A stretch of 10,502 nt of DNA from Gammaproteobacteria bacterium (GTDB taxonomy: Bacteria; Pseudomonadota; Gammaproteobacteria; Pseudomonadales; Azotimanducaceae_A), in the NCBI GenBank assembly GCA_026713405.1, contig JAPOON010000779.1, forward strand, positions 1 through 10,502, in the 5' to 3' direction. Under the pieces are notes generated by a model, which was given only the letters and a program-made list of their open reading frames with translations, had not been told where the DNA came from and searched no databases. Of the stretch, positions 1 through 6,017 are shown in pieces; position 1 is the stretch's first letter; the number at the start of each line of letters is the position of its first letter. The position numbers were made by a program, and so were the translations under genes.

Positions 1-20
1 CTAGCCCGCATCCGTCACCA
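1..20 (+). repeat. Left terminal inverted repeat of the IS1380-family element
   Basis: The sequence begins CTAGCCCGCA and carries TCACCA at 15-20. It matches the reverse complement of 1752-1771 at 16 of 20 positions: the first ten bases and the last six match and the middle four differ. It lies 228 bp beyond the transposase stop codon, as expected for an IS end. Confidence 0.75.
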
Positions 21-247
21 ACTCGACGGAGCCGTTTGAACCGGCTGGCTGAGGGCCGTTTGTTTGCTTGTTAGAAAGTGCCAGTGCTGTAAACGCATGC
101 CTGTGCGGCGATATTGAGGCAATTTTGGCTCTCGGCAGGGTCGGAAACGTGACTGTGCCACGGCGGTGGCAGCCACGGGCTGTCTTTCAGGCGTGGGTCC
201 TCCCCGGCGGGTGAGCCGGTCGGTGTGATGGGTCGGCGCGAATCCGG

Positions 248-1672
248 TTACGCAGGCGGGGCGCGGGTCGGTCCCCGACAGAGCGCGTTTGCGGCGGCCG
301 TAAACGCGTCCCGGTAGGGGTAGACCGATGAGAACGACAACCAGACCTTGCGTGCGGTGATCCGCACCCGGGCTGCGACCTTGAGCAGCTTCACTTGAAG
401 GGTTCCGCATTGCGCCCGAGCCCAGCGCGTGCCGGCCAGGCCCAGGCGCCGCAGGCCGTGCATGAGCACATAGGCGAAGGACGCAAGATACAGACGCAGT
501 TGGTTGGCGCGCAGCGTCGCCGTGCTGGTCCGGTCGGCGAACAGTTCGAGCTGACACTCTTTGATGCGGTTTTCCATGTCGCCACGGGCGCAATACAGTT
601 GTTCGTAGAGTCGTTGCGGCCCGGCCACCGCCGGGCCCAGGCTGGTCACCACGAAGCGCGGGTTGGGATCCTTCGCCAGATGCTCGGCCTTGGCCACCAC
701 CCGGCGCGCGCGGCTCCAGGATGTTCGGGTCCGGTAGCGAAACACCCGAAACCGACGCGACGGCGCACCCGTCGTCGCATAGCGGTTGTGGGACTTGTGC
801 AGGGCCTTCTCAATGTGTCCCACCAGGCGCTCGTTGCGCGCCAGACCGAGCACATAGTCCACGTCGTTGCACTCGCACCAATGCATGATCGATTCCCGGC
901 AAAATCCGGAATCGCCCCGTACCACCACGCGCACCTCGGGCCAGCGTTGGCGAATCCGGCCAACGATGCGGGTCAACTCCTCGACGCTGCCGGCGCTGGC
1001 ATCCCGGTTCGATGGCCGCAGTCGTGCGCACAACAGATGCTCGCCACAAAAGATGTAGAGCGGCAAGTAACAGTAGTTCTTGTAGTAACCATGAAAGAAA
1101 CGCCCCTCCTGATTGCCGTGCAGCGGATCGTCCGTGGCGTCCAGGTCCAGCCACAGTTCTGCCGGCGCCTCGGTGTGGGCATCCAGGAACAGATCCACCA
1201 GCACTCGGTCCAGGGCATCCGCATCCGCCGCGATGCGGCGGTAGCGATCCCGGGCCGCATCCTCCGGCTTACCCAACTCCAGGCGGTTCAACGTGCTCGA
1301 ACCCGCCAGCGCATACTCCCGATCCCGCTCCCGGGGTCGCTGCGCACCGGTCAGGTCGGCCTTGCCCGCCCAGAGCGCCAACAGGCTGTCGCCGCGCAAC
1401 GCGTCGTGATCGTTGAGGTCTTCGTAGCCCAGGGCAATCCCACCCACCCGCTGGGTAACCATCTCCAACACCGAGTGTTCGACCTTCCTGGGGTCGCGAT
1501 AATCGGTGAAGCAATCTGCGATGCGCTGCATCAGCCCCAAGCGGCGATCCACCTCGCGCAGCAGGATGGCGCCGCCATCGGAGGTGAGCCGACCGGCGTC
1601 GAAACGACCGACAACTTCGCGGCGGCCAAAGGCGTGAAATTCAAGTTGCCTGGGCGTACACTGTGTGTTCAT
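248..1672 (-). CDS. IS1380-family DDE transposase
   Basis: This 474-residue protein catalyses cut-and-paste movement of the surrounding element. The N-terminus (about residues 20-50, with the FDAGRLTSDGG segment) is typical of the family. The RNase H-like core shows the three acidic signatures in order: LDLDATDDP (first Asp, about D178), RGDSGF (about D254) and GDMENRIKE (Glu, about E367). The full length and intact catalytic triad suggest an active enzyme. The start is ATG at 1670-1672, preceded by AAGAGG four bases upstream, and the stop is TAA at 248-250. Both the ribosome site and the start codon lie inside one arm of a long hairpin (1671-1741), which should limit translation from outside transcripts. 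Family assignment is from motifs recognised by eye. Confidence 0.93.
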   Translation of the reverse strand: MNTQCTPRQLEFHAFGRREVVGRFDAGRLTSDGGAILLREVDRRLGLMQRIADCFTDYRDPRKVEHSVLEMVTQRVGGIALGYEDLNDHDALRGDSLLALWAGKADLTGAQRPRERDREYALAGSSTLNRLELGKPEDAARDRYRRIAADADALDRVLVDLFLDAHTEAPAELWLDLDATDDPLHGNQEGRFFHGYYKNYCYLPLYIFCGEHLLCARLRPSNRDASAGSVEELTRIVGRIRQRWPEVRVVVRGDSGFCRESIMHWCECNDVDYVLGLARNERLVGHIEKALHKSHNRYATTGAPSRRFRVFRYRTRTSWSRARRVVAKAEHLAKDPNPRFVVTSLGPAVAGPQRLYEQLYCARGDMENRIKECQLELFADRTSTATLRANQLRLYLASFAYVLMHGLRRLGLAGTRWARAQCGTLQVKLLKVAARVRITARKVWLSFSSVYPYRDAFTAAANALCRGPTRAPPA

Positions 1673-1741
1673 GGGACCTCTTTGTTGGAATAGTGTAAGT
1701 AATTGAATCCACTCACATTATCCAATAAATCGAGGTCCCAT
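1671..1741 (-). promoter_or_regulatory. Long hairpin masking the transposase ribosome site and start codon
   Basis: The plus-strand segments 1671-1699 and 1712-1741 are inverted copies of each other. They share a perfect 10-bp outer stem (ATGGGACCTC with GAGGTCCCAT) and an inner imperfect stem with two single-base bulges and about four mismatches. The loop is only about 12 bases. In a minus-strand transcript the 3' arm holds the GAGG ribosome site and part of the ATG of the transposase. A transcript that starts outside the element would fold and hide the start. One that starts in or near the loop would lack the 5' arm and leave it open. This arrangement is known for IS10 and IS50. Applying it here is inference. 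Confidence 0.6.
1717..1722 (-). promoter_or_regulatory. Candidate -10 box of the transposase promoter
   Basis: Minus-strand GATAAT matches the sigma70 consensus at five of six positions. A start point about seven bases downstream would fall in the hairpin loop, so the transcript would lose the 5' arm. The -35 region about 17-18 bases upstream is poor (three of six), so the call is tentative. Confidence 0.35.
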
Positions 1742-1751
1742 TCCAGTTTAA

Positions 1752-1771
1752 TGGTGAGATTTGCGGGCTAG
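1752..1771 (-). repeat. Right terminal inverted repeat of the IS1380-family element
   Basis: Read on the minus strand it starts CTAGCCCGCA and ends TCACCA, pairing with positions 1-20 at 16 of 20 bases. It lies just outside the transposase leader hairpin and is about 80 bp upstream of the transposase start codon. Confidence 0.75.
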
Positions 1772-1939
1772 ATGGCTGCATTACTAGAACGTAAAAAAAC
1801 GATCGTGCTCCAGTGAAAGTCGAACGAGGTCGGGCGGGCCCTGGCAGGCCGACGCGACCGCTCTCAACATCGGCGATTTGGAGTACCTGAACCAGGCGCA
1901 TCTATTCCCGGAAGCGGACCGAGGTCGGGTTCGTCAACA

Positions 1940-3103
1940 TCAATACCTGGGGTTCGCCGCGGCAGATTTCACCAGCACGGGCACGATCACGACCAGGCTT
2001 GCCAGCACCCCGAAGGAGCAGGCATAAATCATCGGACTGTAGTTGCCCGCCACGAGCACCAGACTTGCGGCAGCGGGCCCGACAGCCCCACCCGCATACC
2101 AGAGGAGGTTGCCTGCATTGACCAGCCTGCCCGAGGCATCCGCCTTGGCGAACAGGCCGAGAAAGAACGTCAGAACGACACTGTGGGTGACGTTCCAAAT
2201 CACCGTTGCGGCAACGTAGGCGACCGGGTTGTAGTAAAGCGCCGTGACAAAACCGGCTCCCATGACCGCAAGGCCGGCTACCAGGGCCGTTGCGTCGCCG
2301 ACCTTGCCGTCCATCCAGGCAGCAAGCGCCCCCCCGAGCATGCCGCAGACAGCCCCCAGTGACAGGACGACACCGGCGCCCTGCGCACTCAGCCCGGAGT
2401 TGACGCCGATCCGCTCCCAGTATGCCCAGTTGGCCCCACTGACCACGGATTGGATAAAGAAGCCCATTGCGAGAAGAAATACCGGTAACGTCAAAATGCT
2501 CAACAGGCCGAGTTGAACCGAGGCGACATCTCCCCGCCCCCTGAAACGGGGAAACCACGCCAGGGCTATGGCCAGGGCTGCCAGTGAAGCCGCCGCGAAG
2601 CCCAGAAAGGGACCGGTCATCCCGGAGTGTTCCAGCAAAGGCGGTATGCCCAGGAACCAGACGAGACCGGACAGCGACATGCTGGCGACAACGATCCCGT
2701 AGACACGGGTCGGCTGCCTTACCCTTGAAATGGCAGCATATACGGCACCCAGGATTACACCCGCCGCCAACCCGGAGACGATGCGTGTCAGGATCATCAG
2801 CGTCACGCTGTCGAACCATGCGGCGCAGAAGTCGGAGAGAACGAACAGGCAGGCGGCGAAAAGAACCGTCCTTCGCAAGTTCCAGCGATGCACGGTCATG
2901 GTGGCAACGCAGAGCATCGACATCGTTGCGAACAGTTGCAGCGATGAGATTCTTCCCGCCAGTTGCGGAGACCACCCGAATTCATCGACAAAGCCGCCGA
3001 TGAGAATCGGCATGGCGTTCCAGTACGCAATCGCCGCCACGGTCAATGCGACCAGGGCGACGGTTGCCCGCGTTTCGTTGACGTCGCTTTCGTCCGTTTT
3101 CAT
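1940..3103 (-). CDS. MFS transporter, 12 transmembrane helices
   Basis: This 387-residue integral inner-membrane carrier has about 12 hydrophobic segments, roughly at residues 13-35, 50-70, 78-97, 100-122, 134-155, 163-184, 198-220, 242-262, 271-292, 296-317, 329-352 and 358-379. The loop after helix 2 carries VHRWNLRRT, the usual place for the MFS A-like basic motif. A longer, more polar loop near 185-197 separates the two six-helix halves. It starts with ATG at 3101-3103. The ribosome site is weak (CTGAG just before the ATG). It diverges from the TPR gene across a 140 bp gap, so the two may share a control region. The substrate cannot be told from sequence. Neighbouring amine oxidase and acyl-CoA genes only hint at a small organic amine or acid. 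Confidence 0.85.
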   Translation of the reverse strand: MKTDESDVNETRATVALVALTVAAIAYWNAMPILIGGFVDEFGWSPQLAGRISSLQLFATMSMLCVATMTVHRWNLRRTVLFAACLFVLSDFCAAWFDSVTLMILTRIVSGLAAGVILGAVYAAISRVRQPTRVYGIVVASMSLSGLVWFLGIPPLLEHSGMTGPFLGFAAASLAALAIALAWFPRFRGRGDVASVQLGLLSILTLPVFLLAMGFFIQSVVSGANWAYWERIGVNSGLSAQGAGVVLSLGAVCGMLGGALAAWMDGKVGDATALVAGLAVMGAGFVTALYYNPVAYVAATVIWNVTHSVVLTFFLGLFAKADASGRLVNAGNLLWYAGGAVGPAAASLVLVAGNYSPMIYACSFGVLASLVVIVPVLVKSAAANPRY

Positions 3104-3162
3104 CTCAGTGCGCGACTCTGCCCCGGCCGTCGAGCGCCGTAGGATACAGGTTGCCGCGCGGA

Positions 3163-3191
3163 TTGTTGTCCACTGGGAGTCCGGTTACCAT
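3163..3191 (+). promoter_or_regulatory. Weak candidate sigma70 promoter for the TPR/flavoprotein pair
   Basis: TTGTTG and TACCAT are separated by 17 bases in the divergent gap between the MFS and TPR genes. They match the consensus at three and four of six positions. The position, about 50 bases ahead of the TPR start codon, is right, but the boxes are weak and the call is tentative. Confidence 0.25.
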
Positions 3192-3230
3192 GTTGAGGGG
3201 AGTCTCGGTCATCGTGGCGGGCGCAACGCG

Positions 3231-3236
3231 AAGGAG
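3231..3236 (+). promoter_or_regulatory. Strong ribosome binding site that fixes the TPR gene start
   Basis: AAGGAG lies seven bases before the ATG at 3244. The longer in-frame candidates (TTG at 3151, ATG at 3190) have no comparable site, so the shorter start is preferred. Confidence 0.8.
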
Positions 3237-3243
3237 AAAGTTC

Positions 3244-4623
3244 ATGCCAACCGACGTTCGAGGTCTTGCCATAACGGTGACCAATGCCGAGGCTCTGACC
3301 GAGTATGAGGGGGTACTGACGGACCTCTGGAATTATCGGCTCGCCGCGCCGAAAAACCTGAAGCGTGTGCTCGAACTCGATCCGGACTTTCCGATGGGGA
3401 ACGTTCTCCGCGGTTACGTTCTTTCCATGCTCGAGACCGTTGCGGTGCGCCCGAACATGCTGGTCGCCGCGGCACAGGCCCGCCGCCATCTCGCGGCTGA
3501 CGCGCGCCGCGAACGCCTGCACTGCGATGCCCTGGAAGGGTTGGCAACCGGCAATCTCGAACGGGCCAGTGCGGCCTGGGAGGCCATACTGGCCGACTTT
3601 CCCCACGACCTGCTGGCGCTCAAGATGCACCACCATTCCAACTTGTGGAACGGTCGGAGTTATGTCATTCGCAATACCGTGGCGGGGGTGTTCGACTTGT
3701 GGGACGAGTCGATGCCGGGTTACAGCTTCGTCCTCGCCATGCTGGCCTTTGGGCTTGAAGAATGCGGCGATTATGCGCAGGCCGAAGCCTTCGGCCGCCA
3801 GTCCCTCGACCTGAATCCGGATGACCTGTGGGCGATCCACTCGGTCGCGCACGTTATGGAGATGCAGGGCCGCCAGGACGAGGGGATCGCGCTGATCGAC
3901 CGGCCGGTGGAGCAATGGGCCGATCGCAACCCGTTTCAGGGCCATGTCTGGTGGCACATGGCCTTGTTCGTGCTCGACAAGGGCGACTATGACTTTACCC
4001 TGGACGTCTACGACAACCGGATACTGGCCGCGAACACGGAATTCTTCCTGGATGTCCAGAACGGCGCTTCCCTGCTCAAGCGGCTGGAATTGCTGGGGGT
4101 CGATGTCGGCGATCGCTGGGAGCCCCTGGCGGAGTACGCGCGCAACCGGGTCGACGATCATGTGCTGGCTTTTACCGATCTGCACAGCTTGATGGCGCTG
4201 GCATGCGCGGACGACAGGGAGACCGCGCGGGCGTATATCGACTCCCTCGAGTCCTTTGGCCACACGCCTGACAATTACTCCGCTTCGCTGATGACCGACG
4301 TGGTGGTGCCGATGTGTGAAGGCGTGCTGGCGTTCGAAAACGGGGAGAATGCCCGGGCGGTAGATGCATTGTGGCCGCTACGCGACCGCTGGTTCGGGAT
4401 CGGCGGCTCCCATGCGCAGCGGGACATCTTTACGCAGATTCTCATCGAGGCCGCCATGCGCGCCGAACGCCATGAGCTGGCACGGGTGCTGCTGGCGCAG
4501 CGGGCGCTGCTCAAGCCGAACAGTCCCGGGAGCTGGCAGAAGTACGCAACCGTGTTACAGGCGTGCGGCGACGAGGGGCGTGCGGAACACGCGCGCCAGA
4601 GGGCCGCACAGCTCTACTCATAG
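3244..4623 (+). CDS. TTC38-like tetratricopeptide repeat protein
   Basis: This 459-residue soluble protein is made of helical repeats. Repeat-like helix pairs are visible around residues 33-65, 95-130, 163-195, 196-225 and 405-455. Features resembling eukaryotic TTC38 and its bacterial relatives are LDLNPDDLWAIHSVAHVMEMQ (about 188-208), followed by GHVWWHMALF (about 233-242) and a DVYDNRI segment (about 254-260). The length also fits that family (about 470). The role is unknown in bacteria; TPR proteins are usually protein-binding scaffolds. There is no signal peptide or membrane segment, so it is probably cytoplasmic. The His-rich conserved patches (HHH at 129-131, H199, H203, H234, H238) could form a buried functional site rather than a pure scaffold; this is inference. 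It is followed within 14 bases by the flavoprotein gene, so the two are probably co-transcribed. Confidence 0.85.
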   Translation: MPTDVRGLAITVTNAEALTEYEGVLTDLWNYRLAAPKNLKRVLELDPDFPMGNVLRGYVLSMLETVAVRPNMLVAAAQARRHLAADARRERLHCDALEGLATGNLERASAAWEAILADFPHDLLALKMHHHSNLWNGRSYVIRNTVAGVFDLWDESMPGYSFVLAMLAFGLEECGDYAQAEAFGRQSLDLNPDDLWAIHSVAHVMEMQGRQDEGIALIDRPVEQWADRNPFQGHVWWHMALFVLDKGDYDFTLDVYDNRILAANTEFFLDVQNGASLLKRLELLGVDVGDRWEPLAEYARNRVDDHVLAFTDLHSLMALACADDRETARAYIDSLESFGHTPDNYSASLMTDVVVPMCEGVLAFENGENARAVDALWPLRDRWFGIGGSHAQRDIFTQILIEAAMRAERHELARVLLAQRALLKPNSPGSWQKYATVLQACGDEGRAEHARQRAAQLYS

Positions 4624-4637
4624 GCAGGGTTCCGGCA

Positions 4638-5864
4638 ATTCATTACGCGCTGACCGAGTCGCAGCTTGCGTTGCGGGCACAAGCGCGCGAATTGGCCCGG
4701 GAGGTGATCGCGCCGCGCGCTGCGCAGGTCGACCGCGACGAACAGTACCCCTGGGAGAACGTGCGTGCGCTCAACGAGGCCGGATTGCTTGGCATGACCA
4801 TCCCCCCGGAGTTCGGTGGGGCCGGGCTGAGTTATCTTGACGCGATGCTCGTGATCGAAGAGATGGCGAAAGTGTGCGGGGTGACCGGACGCATTGCGGT
4901 CGAAGCGAATATGGGGGCGCTTTCGGCCATCATGCACTCCGGCACACCTGCGAAAAAGGAACTCGCCGCCGCTCTCGTCCTGGCCGGAGACAAGCCCGCC
5001 ATCTGCATTACCGAGCCTCAGGCCGGCAGTGCCGCCTCGGAGATGACCACCCGTGCCGATCACCGTGGCGATACGTACGTGCTGAACGGTATGAAGCACT
5101 GGATTACCGGCGGCGGTGTCTCAAGGCTCCACCTGATCTTCGCCCGGGTGTTTGACCGGCAGGGGGCGGAGCAGGGCATCGGTGGATTTATTGCCGTTCG
5201 CGACCGGGATGGGGGGTTGCGCATCGGTCGACGTGAACCCACGATGGGCTTGCGCGGTATTCCTGAAACCGAAGTGCACCTCGAAGATCTCGAACTGCCC
5301 GCCGACCGGGTCCTGACGCCGCCCGGCGGGTTCAGGCGCGGTTTTTCCGAATTGATGAATGCCTACAACACCCAACGGGTAGGCGCGGGCTCGGTTGCAT
5401 TGGGGCTGGCAACCGGAGCCTATGAAGGAGCAAGGCAATACGCCCTCGACCGGGAACAGTTCGGACGGCCGATTGCCGAGTTTCAGGGCCTGCAGTGGAT
5501 GCTTGCCGACATGGCGACGCAGATCGAGGCGGCGCGGCTCATGATCCACAGCGCAGCCCGTTCGCGCGGCTCCCGGGACAGCCCGTTCCCGGATCCGACC
5601 GCGGCCGCGCAGGCGAAGCTGTTCGCCTCGGAAATGGCGATCAGGGTCACCAATGACGCCTTGCAGTTGTATGGCGCCAAAGGCTATTCGCGCAACTCGC
5701 CGGTGGAACGCATCGTGCGTGACGCCCGCATGTTCACCATTGGGGGCGGTACGGCCCAGATCCTGCGCACGGTCATCGCCTCGCGGATTTTAGGCCGCCG
5801 TTTGCCGCAGACCCGTGACGGGTACGCGCGACCTGCTAACGAAGCGGACGGTCACGGGGGATGA
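4638..5864 (+). CDS. Acyl-CoA dehydrogenase-fold flavoprotein, probable 3-sulfinopropionyl-CoA desulfinase type
   Basis: The protein is 408 residues counting from the ATT at 4638. The ACAD fold is clear: N-terminal helical LTESQLALRAQARELA, the FAD/CoA segment CITEPQAGSAAS (about 123-134, with the usual Asp replaced by Ala), REQFGRPIAEFQ (about 272-283) and the C-terminal GGGTAQILR. Dehydrogenases need a Glu at one of two places. Here these are Gln246 (codon 5373-5375) and Gly370 (codon 5745-5747). Desulfinase AcdDPN7 of Advenella mimigardefordensis is reported to have Gln246 and Gly366 at these places and an essential Arg84 in the acyl pocket. An Arg is present here at 85 (codon 4890-4892). 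The predicted reaction is release of sulfite from a sulfinyl-acyl-CoA, with FAD bound and a tetramer likely. Homology starts at the ATT; the first standard in-frame start is GTG at 4563, inside the TPR gene. The exact substrate is inferred. Confidence 0.8.
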   Translation: MHYALTESQLALRAQARELAREVIAPRAAQVDRDEQYPWENVRALNEAGLLGMTIPPEFGGAGLSYLDAMLVIEEMAKVCGVTGRIAVEANMGALSAIMHSGTPAKKELAAALVLAGDKPAICITEPQAGSAASEMTTRADHRGDTYVLNGMKHWITGGGVSRLHLIFARVFDRQGAEQGIGGFIAVRDRDGGLRIGRREPTMGLRGIPETEVHLEDLELPADRVLTPPGGFRRGFSELMNAYNTQRVGAGSVALGLATGAYEGARQYALDREQFGRPIAEFQGLQWMLADMATQIEAARLMIHSAARSRGSRDSPFPDPTAAAQAKLFASEMAIRVTNDALQLYGAKGYSRNSPVERIVRDARMFTIGGGTAQILRTVIASRILGRRLPQTRDGYARPANEADGHGG

Positions 5865-6017
5865 CATGACGGTGGCTGACCTGATGTCCAACCAGCCGAA
5901 GACCCGCCTGTAAAGGCAGTTGGACCACGCGGTGACGAGCCGCGACGCCGGAACCTGCAGGCTCGCCCGCATATTGCACCAAAGGCCGCGGTGATCGCCG
6001 AAGATTTTTGCCGCAGT

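Larger units (their letters stand above)
1..1771 (-). mobile_element. IS1380-family insertion sequence, apparently complete
   Basis: A single intact IS1380-type transposase gene is bracketed by imperfect inverted repeats at positions 1-20 and 1752-1771, giving an element of about 1.77 kb, a normal size for the family. The transposase reads from right to left. The last 247 bases on the left carry no gene and are the element's 3' tail. The left repeat starts at the first base of the window, so the element could extend a few bases further, and the target duplication (usually 4-5 bp in this family) cannot be checked. The element lies downstream of the MFS gene's 3' end, 168 bp away, so it does not interrupt a gene visible here. 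Confidence 0.85.

Noticed and set aside
395..1693. Long plus-strand open frame of 432 codons across the insertion sequence
   Set aside because: It is antisense to the intact transposase, which has clear DDE motifs; the plus-strand translation is low-complexity and has no recognisable domain.
1..1775. Target-site duplication of the insertion sequence
   Set aside because: The left flank is outside the window, so no duplication can be tested.
1825..1929. Direct repeat CGAGGTCGGG at 1825-1834 and 1920-1929
   Set aside because: Ten bases in GC-rich DNA 95 bases apart; likely chance and not at the insertion-sequence ends.
1788..1939. Plus-strand frame reading ADATALNIGDLEYLNQ and onward between the insertion sequence and the MFS gene
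   Set aside because: It looks somewhat protein-like and may be a relic, but it has no start, is short, and continues as antisense of the MFS 3' end; no family recognised.
3100..4263. Minus-strand open frame of 387 codons over the TPR gene
   Set aside because: It is a shadow of the TTC38-like gene in high-GC DNA; the plus strand has a strong ribosome site and family motifs.
5866..5913. A 15-codon frame (MTVADLMSNQPKTRL) after the flavoprotein stop
   Set aside because: Too short to support, with no clear ribosome site and no recognised family.
5989..6009. Possible terminator (short GC stem followed by a T run) between the converging genes
   Set aside because: The stem is only about three to four base pairs and imperfect; not enough to call a terminator.
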